The translations under genes were made by a program, and so were the position numbers. A stretch of DNA of 64,000 nucleotides from positions 62,001 to 126,000 of the IMG/VR virus record IMGVR_UViG_3300024255_001563. The stretch is one strand, 5' to 3'. Positions within the stretch are counted from its first letter, which is position 1. Each line of letters opens with the position of its first letter. Of this stretch, positions 9,174 through 19,305 are shown piece after piece. The DNA comes from a virus. The notes below the pieces were generated by a model. It was not told where the DNA came from. It worked only from the letters and a program-made list of their open reading frames with translations, and searched no databases.

Positions 9174-12100
9174 TTATGCTCGATCTTCGTTAAAGAAGCT
9201 CTGTCTTAAAAACATTGTTTGTGCTAGCATGGATCCTTGTATTCCATACCCTTCTCCACCATTAAAGTGTACTGGAACAGGTATAAACAATTCACCTTCT
9301 ACTACATCTATTCTATTTGCTTCGCTACCTATTAACACAACACCTGCTTGTAAATTATTTGTAGCAATCTCTGAACCACCTTGACTTAGTCTATTAGAAA
9401 AGAATGTTGCTATAGCTCGTTGTGTTGGAATAACATTATTAGAATCTTCTGTAAAGTTTACATCTGTACTAAATTCTCTAACAACTGTTCCTGAACCGCC
9501 TAGTCTTACGCCGCCTAGTGCAAGTTCACTCAAGCCGTCTAAGTTAAAGAATTCAGCACTAATAGTAACAATACCAGTTGCTTGCTCAACAGCAAACAAT
9601 TCTCCGCCTCTAAAGTTACCGTTTTGGTCTGTAGATGTATAAAATACTCTTCCGCCATCTACTTCAAATACTTCGTATTCTGGTGCAGCAACAAAGAAGT
9701 TACCATCTCTATAAATTGCAGGGTAGTTTGTTTCCTGAAAATTTCCTGTACCGATATCAAGGAAATCATGTCCACTAATACGACATTGAGAATATTGTGT
9801 TCTTATTTCGCATGTAGTGCCAGTTTGTAAACCATCTTCAATTTGCAAACTCGGAGTGATTTGAAATCTTGCACGTTTTGTACCAGCATTTTGACCATCA
9901 TCTCCTAAGTCAGTTATTGTTGACACAGTATAGATTTTTAAATCGCCTTCTTCCTCTGTATCAAGATCTTCGATAGTAGTAAATCTAAGCTGTGCTCCTG
10001 GACCAGGAATTTCTGCCGGTACACCAATAAGTGTAACTAATGTTCCTTCTGGAACAATATCAGCAAATCCGTCTCCAGTAATAGTAACTCTTGTAGTAGA
10101 TGTTCTATATCCTGTACCTCTATTTCTAAAAGTTGGCTGACCTAATACTCCATCGCCTAGGCGTAAATTATACAAAACTTCACTTGTATATGTATTATCA
10201 AAGATAGTTAATGTTGGGTCGTTTTCACCTTCAACATATCCACTACCTGGATCCCATATTTCCATTGTAGAAAGCTGTGAACCATTTACTACTGCTCTAA
10301 ACTTAGCTTGTGCACCTGTTCTAACTTTGTGCCAACCTTGTATTGTAGAATTATTAGCTAATACTACCCACGTTGGTTTTCCACTTAGTGTATTATAAGT
10401 TAGTGCTGAATAATCTTTAACCCAGAACATATCTCTACCTTGCCAGTTATAGCCGTCACTACTTGTAGCTACCCAAGAAGTTGCACCTGTAGCAGGTGTT
10501 GCATCGGCGCCGATGATTTGTCCATCGGTATTTGAAAGAGCAAACCAACTTCCGTTTGCAAATTTTACCTTGTTCCACTTCATTGTTGTAGAACCATCTT
10601 CAAGTGGCATATCAGGACCTTGTGCCCAAGTTAAACCTAAATCTAAACTATAAACTGTTGCACCGTCTCTGTCAACTGCTACAAATCTATTCTTACCGTA
10701 TGTTAATCCTACCCAAGCAAATGCGCCTGCTGGAAGAGCTGTGTCAAGTCTTGTCCAGGTAATTGCATCCTCGGAATATGCAACTGCTCGATCATTCCCT
10801 GCAATTACAACAAATCTGCCTCCGCCGTGTGCAATATTAGTCCATTGACTGGCTGTAGAATCTCCTAATGTATCGTCTGGAATAGTTGCTTGTGTCCATG
10901 TTACGCCATCTGTACTAGATATTACTGTATTACTATCTTCGGCACATATAACAAATTTACCTTCTGCAAAAACAACATCACTCCATGCTTCATTAGCTGG
11001 TAGTTGTTCAAATGTCCAGTTAATACCGTCAGATGATACTCCTACTCTATCGTCATCGTCGGCAATCAAAACAAATTTGCCGTTGCCGTTTGCTAGAGTA
11101 TGCCAGTTTCTAACTCTGTTTATAAATGTTTCATTCCAGTCTTGTGCATCTGCACTATATACAATAAAGTTAGGTTGTGCAACAGCAACATATATTCCAG
11201 ATAGAGCTGTACCTGTAGTAACTATACCTTGTATACTATTTGTACTATCGTCTGAATTAGCTGTAACTCTTATTACACAATCGTTAGCCGGTGTTTGGCC
11301 ACCTAGATCACTACCGAGTATTGTAATTTCGTCTCCTATAGCATAACCTGATCCGGGATTAACAATAGTTACTTCGTAATGCTGGCCGCTGCGTAATACG
11401 TTTACAACTGCTCCGGTCGGAACAACTGATGCATCAATTTCTCCGGTACCAAAGCCTAATGTTATTCCAGCATAATTTTGACTAGTTTCACCGTGAATTA
11501 AATCTTTAAAAGTTCTTTCATTAGGTAAAGTGCCTGCTTCCTTTTCGAATCCTGGATCACTCACTACAATTCTTGGTTCAATTCTATATACACAGTTGTT
11601 AGAAAGAGCAGGTTCAATTGTTGTTCCTGGAACAATATGATCCCAGCCAGGTTCTCCAGTACTTTCTTTTCTTACTGTTGCAACTTTTGTGTTTGCTACA
11701 TAATCGTCAACAATAGCATATTGTCCAGTTCCGTCGCCACTTACAATAAGTATTCTCATACCGTTATATGTATCATCTTGATTGTTATCTGATTGAGCAA
11801 GTGTGATTTGTGTAGTGTTTCCTACTTGAGCATTGTTACCATAGACACTATAACCACTACCGCCTGCAAGTCCTGAACCTTCATTTAGCAGTCGAGATTG
11901 GAATATGCTTCCATCTGTAATTTGGTCAAATACTACATCAATGCCGCCGCCGGCGCCAACTACATCTGCTGTAGCTGTTGTATAATTTTGTCCACAATGT
12001 ACATATTCAAATAGGAACACTTCGTCTTGAAATTCACCTGCATATACATTATTAACTATTGCGTCATTATTAGTATTATCAACACTTGTGTTTATAGGTG

Positions 12101-14663
12101 TTTCATTTGGATCAATACCTATTGAAACTGAACCAAATACTCCATATGAGTTATTACCGTTGGTTGCACGTATAATACCGCCATCTTCTGCTAGATATCC
12201 GATAGCTGCGTAATAGGTAAACACTGAAACAAGTTCTGCTCTTGCACCATTAGTTACCCAGGCACCTATGCCATCACTAATGACCTGTGTAAAATCGTTT
12301 GAAACAAATGATCTATTACCGCCGTTGTGTAGATTGCCATCAACTTTTTGTCCGATAGCAAATGTACCAAGAGTAGTAACACCTTGTATATATGGCGATC
12401 TATTATTAATCCAAACTGATTGATCGTCTGGACCCCAACCTGGATCTAATGCACAATATGCTCCACCGGTAGGACGTTGGTATAATTCAAATACATTAGC
12501 TTCATCAGGCGATCCAACTATACCGTCAACTGTCAGTTGTCTTATCCCGGTTGTATCTCTTAAATAGAACATATCAGGACCATTTGTACTACCGTTATAT
12601 CTATTATAATAAACTTCAGCTGCTCTTAGTGTTCTATAATTACCTTCGTATTTTAGATCGTAAAGTACAGAATCTATTAAAACAAGTATATCTCTTTTAA
12701 CTTTGTCCATATCATATGAGGCTGCATTTGTTTGTCTATATGCAAGTAATTCTGCTTGTAGCCATGCCTTATTTTGTTCAATAATATTAATTGCTGCTTC
12801 TCTATCAACATCTAATGTAGGAGCATTACTACCCGTAATTGTCGGCGCTGAGACCCCTGTATCATTTATATAAAATTCTAAATAATCTACAAAGTTAGTC
12901 AATAGTGCAACTGCTGCGGTTGCAACTTCTGATGTTGATGGAGCAAAATCAGTCGATAGTACTAGATCATTTCCGACAGTATTTTCAATTTCTACCAGCG
13001 TCAAAAAGTCTTCCATAATTTCTGACCAACGAGTTATATATCCATCTTTAGCAATAGGAAAATCATCAGCATAATCGCTATCAGGACCAGCTGCTTGAAT
13101 CGTAGTACTTCGTAGTTCGTCTCCCATAATTGTACAACCAGCAGGAACTGTGATAGGTAAAGTTTCATAATACCTTCCAGTACTAACTCTAATTTTTACC
13201 GGTGTAAGCGCATCATAATTACTTAATACAAATTCAGATGCATATTGTATTGTTTTAAATGGTTTTTCAGATTCTAGACCGTATCCAGTTTGATCTTTTC
13301 CGTGCATTGATACATAAACTACATCCGAATCTGAAATCCAATCTCTATAATATAATTCAATATCAGAGTCTACACTTAAAAATTCTTCGTAATTGCCGAT
13401 TGGCACATTAGTAGGTCCTTTTGTAGAACCGTCTCCAACGTTTCCTCTACTTAGACCATATGTAAGTAGATCACCTTCATCTTCTAATCCTGCATCTAAA
13501 CCAGCTTGAATAAATAATTCCCAGTATTCAAATCCGCTGCCGTTGTCACCTGGAAAATTATTATCTGCACTTATATGTTGTTCTACACAATTCCATGTAC
13601 TACCTTTATAAATTACAAGATCGTTTGGATAATATTGGTTTGCAATATTCCAAACATTATTCCATTTTACACTAGGGATTAATTTTTCCCATATACTCGG
13701 ATCTAAGAAATCGTTAGTCGATCCGTCAAGTTCTTCAACTTCTGAAACTGCAATGTAAACATCTCCACCACGTTGAATAACATCACCTGGTTTATAGTTA
13801 GCATTAATACTATAATCGCCTTTAAAGTTATATGAATATGAAAGTAATACCCAAACCGACGATCCTTTATCTTTAAATGGTTTTTGATTTGTATTATTTT
13901 GTATAGCATAATATGCATTACCGCTATAAATTACAACATCACCTATTTGATAATATGTAGCAGAATTCCATTCTCCGTCAAAATCAAAACCTGGTAACTC
14001 TACTACAAATTTTGTAATATCTATGTCATTTAACCCTGCTGTATGAGATTCAGTACAACGGTATAAAGTGCCACCGCTTCTTACAAGGTCGTTTTTTCTA
14101 TAACTTACGCCGCCAACAAATTCGCCTGCATAAGTTGTATTATCTAAAAATACTTCCCAGGCAGCAGCATTATCTTCTAACAACGTACCAGCAGCGTGTG
14201 CAGTTACACATTTATATGTAATACCATTATATCTTACTAGTGCGCCTGGAACATAATCTGCAGAACTGTCCCATGTACCAACATATGCTTGATGAGATCC
14301 TACAGACGTCCAGTTTTCTGATTGAGAACTGAATGCAGTAGCAGTATGATTTGTTGTACACTCCCAAAGTGTACCTTGATAAAATATAACATCGCCTAAG
14401 TCGTACGATGTTGCTTGCGACCACGGCCCAACGAATGAGCGGCCGCTTGTCATAACTCTCCATCGCGGATCTGCTAATGGTGGAGATGATTCTGGTACAA
14501 TGTAATCTAAATCTTCTCTAAAATCTGTAGACGCAGTATGTCCTACAAGACAAACATAAGATCTACCTTTTACTCGTATAATATCGTCTCTACTATATAC
14601 CGTGCCAGTGACCCAGTCACCTCGCCATACATACTTAAATCGTTCTAACTTAAACTCTGCCAT
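9174..14663 (-). CDS. Giant tail-fibre-like protein, paralogue of the 2341-aa protein
   Basis: 1829 aa with the same order of parts as its downstream neighbour. It has about seven N-terminal W/Y-rich CBM-like repeats (to residue ~395), a beta-helix motif STGRYYETLPITVP and GDELRSTTIQ near residue 500, helix segments NRSPYIQG and GQKVDGNLHNGG near 755, and an Asp-box propeller at ~1165-1450 (VSSDGINW, SSTDGVTW, YSEDAITW, SSDGYNW). The C-terminal module has NFRGGELFAVEQATG and NVIPTQRAIATFF. The shorter length mostly reflects a smaller region between helix motifs. Start ATG at 14663 follows AAGGAAAAGATAA. The two genes look like a tandem duplication that has diverged strongly. The receptor is unknown. 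Confidence 0.84.
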   Translation of the reverse strand: MAEFKLERFKYVWRGDWVTGTVYSRDDIIRVKGRSYVCLVGHTASTDFREDLDYIVPESSPPLADPRWRVMTSGRSFVGPWSQATSYDLGDVIFYQGTLWECTTNHTATAFSSQSENWTSVGSHQAYVGTWDSSADYVPGALVRYNGITYKCVTAHAAGTLLEDNAAAWEVFLDNTTYAGEFVGGVSYRKNDLVRSGGTLYRCTESHTAGLNDIDITKFVVELPGFDFDGEWNSATYYQIGDVVIYSGNAYYAIQNNTNQKPFKDKGSSVWVLLSYSYNFKGDYSINANYKPGDVIQRGGDVYIAVSEVEELDGSTNDFLDPSIWEKLIPSVKWNNVWNIANQYYPNDLVIYKGSTWNCVEQHISADNNFPGDNGSGFEYWELFIQAGLDAGLEDEGDLLTYGLSRGNVGDGSTKGPTNVPIGNYEEFLSVDSDIELYYRDWISDSDVVYVSMHGKDQTGYGLESEKPFKTIQYASEFVLSNYDALTPVKIRVSTGRYYETLPITVPAGCTIMGDELRSTTIQAAGPDSDYADDFPIAKDGYITRWSEIMEDFLTLVEIENTVGNDLVLSTDFAPSTSEVATAAVALLTNFVDYLEFYINDTGVSAPTITGSNAPTLDVDREAAINIIEQNKAWLQAELLAYRQTNAASYDMDKVKRDILVLIDSVLYDLKYEGNYRTLRAAEVYYNRYNGSTNGPDMFYLRDTTGIRQLTVDGIVGSPDEANVFELYQRPTGGAYCALDPGWGPDDQSVWINNRSPYIQGVTTLGTFAIGQKVDGNLHNGGNRSFVSNDFTQVISDGIGAWVTNGARAELVSVFTYYAAIGYLAEDGGIIRATNGNNSYGVFGSVSIGIDPNETPINTSVDNTNNDAIVNNVYAGEFQDEVFLFEYVHCGQNYTTATADVVGAGGGIDVVFDQITDGSIFQSRLLNEGSGLAGGSGYSVYGNNAQVGNTTQITLAQSDNNQDDTYNGMRILIVSGDGTGQYAIVDDYVANTKVATVRKESTGEPGWDHIVPGTTIEPALSNNCVYRIEPRIVVSDPGFEKEAGTLPNERTFKDLIHGETSQNYAGITLGFGTGEIDASVVPTGAVVNVLRSGQHYEVTIVNPGSGYAIGDEITILGSDLGGQTPANDCVIRVTANSDDSTNSIQGIVTTGTALSGIYVAVAQPNFIVYSADAQDWNETFINRVRNWHTLANGNGKFVLIADDDDRVGVSSDGINWTFEQLPANEAWSDVVFAEGKFVICAEDSNTVISSTDGVTWTQATIPDDTLGDSTASQWTNIAHGGGRFVVIAGNDRAVAYSEDAITWTRLDTALPAGAFAWVGLTYGKNRFVAVDRDGATVYSLDLGLTWAQGPDMPLEDGSTTMKWNKVKFANGSWFALSNTDGQIIGADATPATGATSWVATSSDGYNWQGRDMFWVKDYSALTYNTLSGKPTWVVLANNSTIQGWHKVRTGAQAKFRAVVNGSQLSTMEIWDPGSGYVEGENDPTLTIFDNTYTSEVLYNLRLGDGVLGQPTFRNRGTGYRTSTTRVTITGDGFADIVPEGTLVTLIGVPAEIPGPGAQLRFTTIEDLDTEEEGDLKIYTVSTITDLGDDGQNAGTKRARFQITPSLQIEDGLQTGTTCEIRTQYSQCRISGHDFLDIGTGNFQETNYPAIYRDGNFFVAAPEYEVFEVDGGRVFYTSTDQNGNFRGGELFAVEQATGIVTISAEFFNLDGLSELALGGVRLGGSGTVVREFSTDVNFTEDSNNVIPTQRAIATFFSNRLSQGGSEIATNNLQAGVVLIGSEANRIDVVEGELFIPVPVHFNGGEGYGIQGSMLAQTMFLRQSFFNEDRA

Positions 14664-14674
14664 TTATCTTTTCC

Positions 14675-15109
14675 TTAGTACTCTGCACCGCCGGACAACT
14701 GTCCTACTACTACGCCGTCTAAACCTTCTCCGTATCCCGGACTAGATATTCCTTCTGGAAAATCATAACCTTCCGAAACTCTTAATACAAATTCGCCTGT
14801 ATCTGGGTCAATAAAATAGGTTAAACTTCTACCTTCCCATTTAAGTTGTGGATATCGAAGATTGTCATAAACAATATTATGTTCTTCATCAATCCCGTCT
14901 AAAAAATCAATTCCTTCTTCAAAATCTGGAAAGTTTTCACCTTCTACGCCGATATCGTTAATAACAACACTATTGCCTTCAGCAACTGATAATTGATCCG
15001 ATCTGATTAAGTATAGTTCACCATCGATATTTCTTCTTAGACCATAGAGGTATCTTTTAATAATACCTGCTAAAACGTCTTGTGGTGTATTACCTACATA
15101 ATGTGTCAT
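14675..15109 (-). CDS. Hypothetical fibre-region protein, 144 aa
   Basis: Acidic protein that I do not recognise. N-terminus MTHYVGNTPQDVLAG and a basic patch IIKRYLYGLRRN, followed by acidic segments (FPDFEEGIDFLDGIDEE) and a Gly-rich C-terminus. A strand pair LTYFIDPDTGEFVLR resembles a fibre beta-hairpin. It lies 11 bases downstream of a small beta protein gene and 11 bases upstream of the 1829-aa fibre, in the same operon, so a role in fibre assembly or structure is likely but unproven. Confidence 0.65.
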   Translation of the reverse strand: MTHYVGNTPQDVLAGIIKRYLYGLRRNIDGELYLIRSDQLSVAEGNSVVINDIGVEGENFPDFEEGIDFLDGIDEEHNIVYDNLRYPQLKWEGRSLTYFIDPDTGEFVLRVSEGYDFPEGISSPGYGEGLDGVVVGQLSGGAEY

Positions 15110-15119
15110 TATATTTTCC

Positions 15120-15449
15120 TTACGTTATTTCAACGTAACTTACAATTACGTCTACTGCGTCATTTAAATTTGCACTAACAAGCAATTTATTTTCAGGAGC
15201 AATAATTAATTTTTCGCCCTGTTGTACTGCTCTTAAACTTGTGTTAGCTGGCAAAAGTGTATCTTTTAAATAAAATCCTGTATTACTTGTATCATCTTCA
15301 ACATATACGCTAATATATACAAAGTCAGTTGTTAAGTTTGTACAACTTAACCCGATAATTGTAAATCTACTTGTAGGTTCTGTTGCCACAATTTCTACTG
15401 GCTTTGATCCTACATTTTTGACTACTTTATTTCTAAAAAACGTTGCCAT
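15120..15449 (-). CDS. Small beta-rich virion protein (copy 2 of 4)
   Basis: 109 aa. The N-terminus NKVVKNVGSKPVEIV is followed by RFTIIGLSCTNLT, then LPANTSLRAVQQG, EKLIIAPENKLLV and a last strand VDVIVSYVEIT. The ending SYVEIT is close to SYLEI and SWLEV of the copies at 25068 and 24678, which supports one family. It sits between the 1241-aa fibre gene and the 144-aa protein. ATG at 15449 follows AGGATGAAATAA. Probably a structural all-beta protein. Confidence 0.7.
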   Translation of the reverse strand: MATFFRNKVVKNVGSKPVEIVATEPTSRFTIIGLSCTNLTTDFVYISVYVEDDTSNTGFYLKDTLLPANTSLRAVQQGEKLIIAPENKLLVSANLNDAVDVIVSYVEIT

Positions 15450-15460
15450 TTATTTCATCC

Positions 15461-18400
15461 TTATCCGAATATTACTGCCATTGTAATAGCAATATCTTCT
15501 GCATCAATTCTCGATATCGAACCAGTTTGCCCTGCAACAGATCCCCAAACTGATCCGTCATAAGCTTCAACTCTTCCGTCGGCTGTATTAAATCGAAGCA
15601 TACCTACTTCTGTGTATGCAGGATTTGGTCTATCTAAACTTGTACCTACCGGAAGTACAAATCCGTTTGATCCTGCTATTTTAACATAACCATTATTAGT
15701 ATTTACAAAAGTTGTAACACCGTCTTCTACAACGTTTGTAATTGTATTACTAGAAAATGCAAAATCTTCTAATACTACGCTACCTGTTCCTTGTGCAGAA
15801 AACTGTAAATCAACATCTGTATTAATTGTTGTAATAACATTAGTATCGATTTCTATATCATCAACAGTTACTCTGTTAACATCTAATTTTACACTATCAA
15901 GTGTTCCTATAACAGTATCTTCTACTATAAATCTGATAATATTATCATTTGCACCTTGTGTTGCTTCAGCAGTAATTCTTGTGTCACCGTCAACATCTTG
16001 TAAGCCATTTAGTTTAATCCAGTCACTACCGTCGTAACCTTCAAATCTTGTTAACTCAGAATTATATCTAATAATACCTGCTTCGGCTGTAGGTCTGCTT
16101 GCTATATCACCTGTTGGTAATTTTAACGAACCTGTTGAATTTATTTTAGTATATTCACTGCCAGGTTGTATAATTATATCACTAGCTGTGGAACTAATAG
16201 TATAAGAATCAATATTAAAATTATCGATAGTTATAAACCCTGCGCCGTTAGCTCTAAGCTCTAAATTTGCATCTGATGTAGTTGTTCTAATGTAGTTATC
16301 TGTAATTAAGATATCATCTACGTATGCACTTTCAACGTATAGATTCTTCCATATTTTATTAGCAAGACCTAAATTAAATGTACTAGTAACTGATGGTTTT
16401 ATATCTGAAGCAATTCCTGCAACTATTTGTATATTATCTGTAACTTCGTCGCCGATTACAATATTACCACCAATTGTAACGTTTCCGGTAACATCTAAGT
16501 CGCCGCTAATATTAACATTATTATTAAGATTAATTTGATCTGATGCTGCTGTAAAATTAACATCTCCTGATAAGCTTTCAAGAGTATTTCCGCTAATTCT
16601 TAAATTTCCAGTATCAATTTTATCAGCTAATATTGATGTAGTATTCACACCATCTGTAAATGTAAGACCTGTATCAGTATCAACATTAAAGTTTGCTGCA
16701 CTAAAAGTAACTTGTCCTGTGTCTTGATTTACGTAAAATAAATCACCAACTCTAAAGTCACCTCTATGGTCTACAGAATTATATCTCATTTTTGCATTAT
16801 TGAGTGCAACTACTTCATTTGCTTGAATTACTGTAGTAGGATCATTTGTAACTTCTTTACCGTTACCGATGTATGCTAAATTTTGTCCGATAGCATAAAC
16901 AATTACTCCAGGACCATTACCGTATAATCCGTAATTACCATATACACAAGCACTTCCTATCATACGTACTTCTGCGCCGAAATCGCTATAATCAGCTAAA
17001 GTAAATTGTGTTGCTACTGCGCCGCCACTAAATCTAATATCTTGCTGTTGAATAGTTTCGTCTGTGAACACAGTTGAACTGTCTTCACCGTTAAATCTCA
17101 TTAACAGTACAGTATCTTCTGTTGAATAAAGATTAACAATCGGTGCTGTAAAGTTACTTGTATATTGTGCTACACCTTTTTGGATTCTAAAATCATCAAA
17201 GTGAGCATTTGCCGATTCGGTACCATCATGTTTTGCACCTATAGTTAAAGGTTTTGCAACACCGTAATTATTGTTATCAGTATATGTTGACCCTACTTGT
17301 GTACCGTCTACAAAAAGTTTTGTATCTGTACCTGATCTAGTAATTGCAATATGATGCCACGTACTTGCTGTTAGAGCACTTGTTCCTAAAATTTTAACTG
17401 CACTATCTGTATAGTAAACTATATCACCTGTATTTGTTGTATATACATAGGGAGTAATATCTGCATCGATGCCTGCTCTAAAGTCAAACAATGTTTCATT
17501 AGTTGCTGGCAATGCACCATTTGAGTAATACCATGTTTCTATTGTAAAATCGTCTGTCCCAAATCCAAAATCATTTTGTGCTACAATAGTTAAGTAATCA
17601 CCTGATCCGCCTAAGTCTAAACTTGCACTACCGAATTTTTTAATATCTTGATCTATACTTGCTGCGCCGTTACCTGCAACAGTTTTGCCTATTCTAGAAG
17701 TAGGCGTTTCAAATCCTTCAGACTTTCCAGATATATAAATTTTACCATCTGCATCTACACTCGAAATTGTTCCGGTTGCTAGTACAGTTACACCGTCTGT
17801 ATCATAATATGTAATAGTTTCTGATGCAGAATACGATCCAGTAAGGTCTGATACTCTAAGTGCTGTTTCGCCAGCACTTTTCTTACCTAGTGTGCCGTCT
17901 ATTGCATATATGCCTTTATCTGCAAAATATGTAAAACAATTTAACCATTCTACTCTTACACCATTTGTTAGTGTTATTGCATCAACTCCGGGTGTGATAA
18001 AAGTTGCACTATGAAAAAGACAACCAGCTTCTTTTGAACTAGCATCCATTACACTACCATCTAGTAAAGCGCCTTTACCTGCATCACCCTGATTAAATCC
18101 TCTTGGATCTTCTGCTGTTGTTACACTACCAGTTGTAATTACACTAACATTTCTTATGTAAGGTGATCTAGTTGTAACAGTTGCAGCAGATGCAAATTTA
18201 AATGCATATCCTGGACTATAGAAATTACTTATAGTTAAGTCTTCAATTGTAACTTCACCGGTTAATAAAAATCCATCGTTATTTTGTGTAGCAACTGTAG
18301 GTATAATTCTTACAGAACGCATACTGTGACCTTTTACAGTTACCCCTGCAGGAACAGTTAACGGAAATATCTCAGTATATGTTCCTGGCGTAATATGAAT

Positions 18401-19186
18401 TGTATCGCCAGATGATGCTACACTAAGAGCTTGCGTTAAACTAGCATACGGATCTTGCGGATGTGTTCCTGAGTGTATGTCGTCTCCATTTTCAGAAACA
18501 TAATAAATATTTCCTTGGCGTAAAATAAGATCAATTCCGTCTGCTTCAATAGCAGTACTGTTTACTTCTTCTGCGTAGAAATTTTGTACGTAAATGTCGT
18601 TCCATCTTTTACCGCCAGAATCAGGATCACTACCTAATGTATATGTATCAGTTTGTGAAGGAATAATATTACTACTAAGTTCTGAATTAAATTCGATATA
18701 ATCTGTATCAGCATCGCCAATTGTAATAACACCGTCTGCTGTAATATTACCTGTAGCATAAATGTCGCCCTGTACATTCATGTCGCTATGTATTTCAACT
18801 CGTCCTGTACCCTGTGGGGCAAGTTCTAAATTAGCATTAGTAGTATTTGTTCTAATTCGATTACCTTCGATATCAATACTATCAATTGTTAATCTATTTT
18901 GATAAACTACGTTATCTAATGTGCCTAAGGCAAGTGTACTTGTAGCACTTGATATCGTGTTACCTTGTATTCTAACATCGCCTATTTCTGCTAAAGTAGT
19001 TACTTCTAGTGTAGGTGTTCTCGAAACACCGTTTACATCTAAATCGTACTGAGGTGTAGCGTTGTTAATACCGATGCGCTGGTTATTAACATCTAAATAT
19101 AGAAGATCCGTCTCAAAAGCTAGATTTACTCCCTCACGAAGTAAGTTTTGCTTTAAGAGCGGACCACTTATGCGACCTACAGCCAT
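15461..19186 (-). CDS. Tail-fibre-like protein with beta-helix and LamG-like lectin domain
   Basis: 1241 aa. The N-terminal ~230 residues contain fibre repeats (ANLELAPQGTGRVEI, SDPDSGGKRWNDIYVQNF). Residues ~239-370 are a right-handed beta-helix (YVSENGDDIHSG, PLTVPAGVTVKGHSMRS, TRSPYIRNVSV), as in phage and polysaccharide-processing depolymerase-like proteins. Residues ~515-690 look like a concanavalin/LamG domain (DDFTIETWYY, WHHIAITRSGTDTKLFVDG, FDDFRIQKGVAQY). The C-terminal third repeats DLYFS-type and GTGSV modules and contains DFRVGDLFYVNQDTG, shared by the other giant fibres, plus the RFEGYDGSDW module. No catalytic residues for hydrolysis were recognised. Likely a glycan-binding fibre. 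A late promoter lies ~100 bases upstream. Confidence 0.84.
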   Translation of the reverse strand: MAVGRISGPLLKQNLLREGVNLAFETDLLYLDVNNQRIGINNATPQYDLDVNGVSRTPTLEVTTLAEIGDVRIQGNTISSATSTLALGTLDNVVYQNRLTIDSIDIEGNRIRTNTTNANLELAPQGTGRVEIHSDMNVQGDIYATGNITADGVITIGDADTDYIEFNSELSSNIIPSQTDTYTLGSDPDSGGKRWNDIYVQNFYAEEVNSTAIEADGIDLILRQGNIYYVSENGDDIHSGTHPQDPYASLTQALSVASSGDTIHITPGTYTEIFPLTVPAGVTVKGHSMRSVRIIPTVATQNNDGFLLTGEVTIEDLTISNFYSPGYAFKFASAATVTTRSPYIRNVSVITTGSVTTAEDPRGFNQGDAGKGALLDGSVMDASSKEAGCLFHSATFITPGVDAITLTNGVRVEWLNCFTYFADKGIYAIDGTLGKKSAGETALRVSDLTGSYSASETITYYDTDGVTVLATGTISSVDADGKIYISGKSEGFETPTSRIGKTVAGNGAASIDQDIKKFGSASLDLGGSGDYLTIVAQNDFGFGTDDFTIETWYYSNGALPATNETLFDFRAGIDADITPYVYTTNTGDIVYYTDSAVKILGTSALTASTWHHIAITRSGTDTKLFVDGTQVGSTYTDNNNYGVAKPLTIGAKHDGTESANAHFDDFRIQKGVAQYTSNFTAPIVNLYSTEDTVLLMRFNGEDSSTVFTDETIQQQDIRFSGGAVATQFTLADYSDFGAEVRMIGSACVYGNYGLYGNGPGVIVYAIGQNLAYIGNGKEVTNDPTTVIQANEVVALNNAKMRYNSVDHRGDFRVGDLFYVNQDTGQVTFSAANFNVDTDTGLTFTDGVNTTSILADKIDTGNLRISGNTLESLSGDVNFTAASDQINLNNNVNISGDLDVTGNVTIGGNIVIGDEVTDNIQIVAGIASDIKPSVTSTFNLGLANKIWKNLYVESAYVDDILITDNYIRTTTSDANLELRANGAGFITIDNFNIDSYTISSTASDIIIQPGSEYTKINSTGSLKLPTGDIASRPTAEAGIIRYNSELTRFEGYDGSDWIKLNGLQDVDGDTRITAEATQGANDNIIRFIVEDTVIGTLDSVKLDVNRVTVDDIEIDTNVITTINTDVDLQFSAQGTGSVVLEDFAFSSNTITNVVEDGVTTFVNTNNGYVKIAGSNGFVLPVGTSLDRPNPAYTEVGMLRFNTADGRVEAYDGSVWGSVAGQTGSISRIDAEDIAITMAVIFG

Positions 19187-19286
19187 CTCTTTTCCTCAAT
19201 ACGGGGATCCTGTCCCTCCAACCACCTTACATTGCGGGTTGACCACAGTTTGTACCTGCAATACTTGGTCTATAGTGCATTAATAT
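19187..19286 (-). promoter_or_regulatory. Long 5' leader of the 1241-aa fibre gene with hairpins
   Basis: About 100 bases separate the late promoter box from the ATG at 19186. On the minus strand the leader can form ATTGC-A-GGT paired with ACC-C-GCAAT, and a second hairpin GGGA-CAGGA-TCCC just before the ribosome binding site GAGGAAAAG. Other late genes here have leaders of about 20 bases, so a regulatory fold is possible. Confidence 0.4.
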
Positions 19287-19294
19287 TATTTATC
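19287..19294 (-). promoter_or_regulatory. Late promoter box GATAAATA
   Basis: GATAAATA on the minus strand in the gap between the 1612-aa and 1241-aa fibre genes. It matches the other late boxes of the window and would give a ~95-base leader. Confidence 0.65.
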
Positions 19295-19305
19295 GTTTTT
19301 TACAA

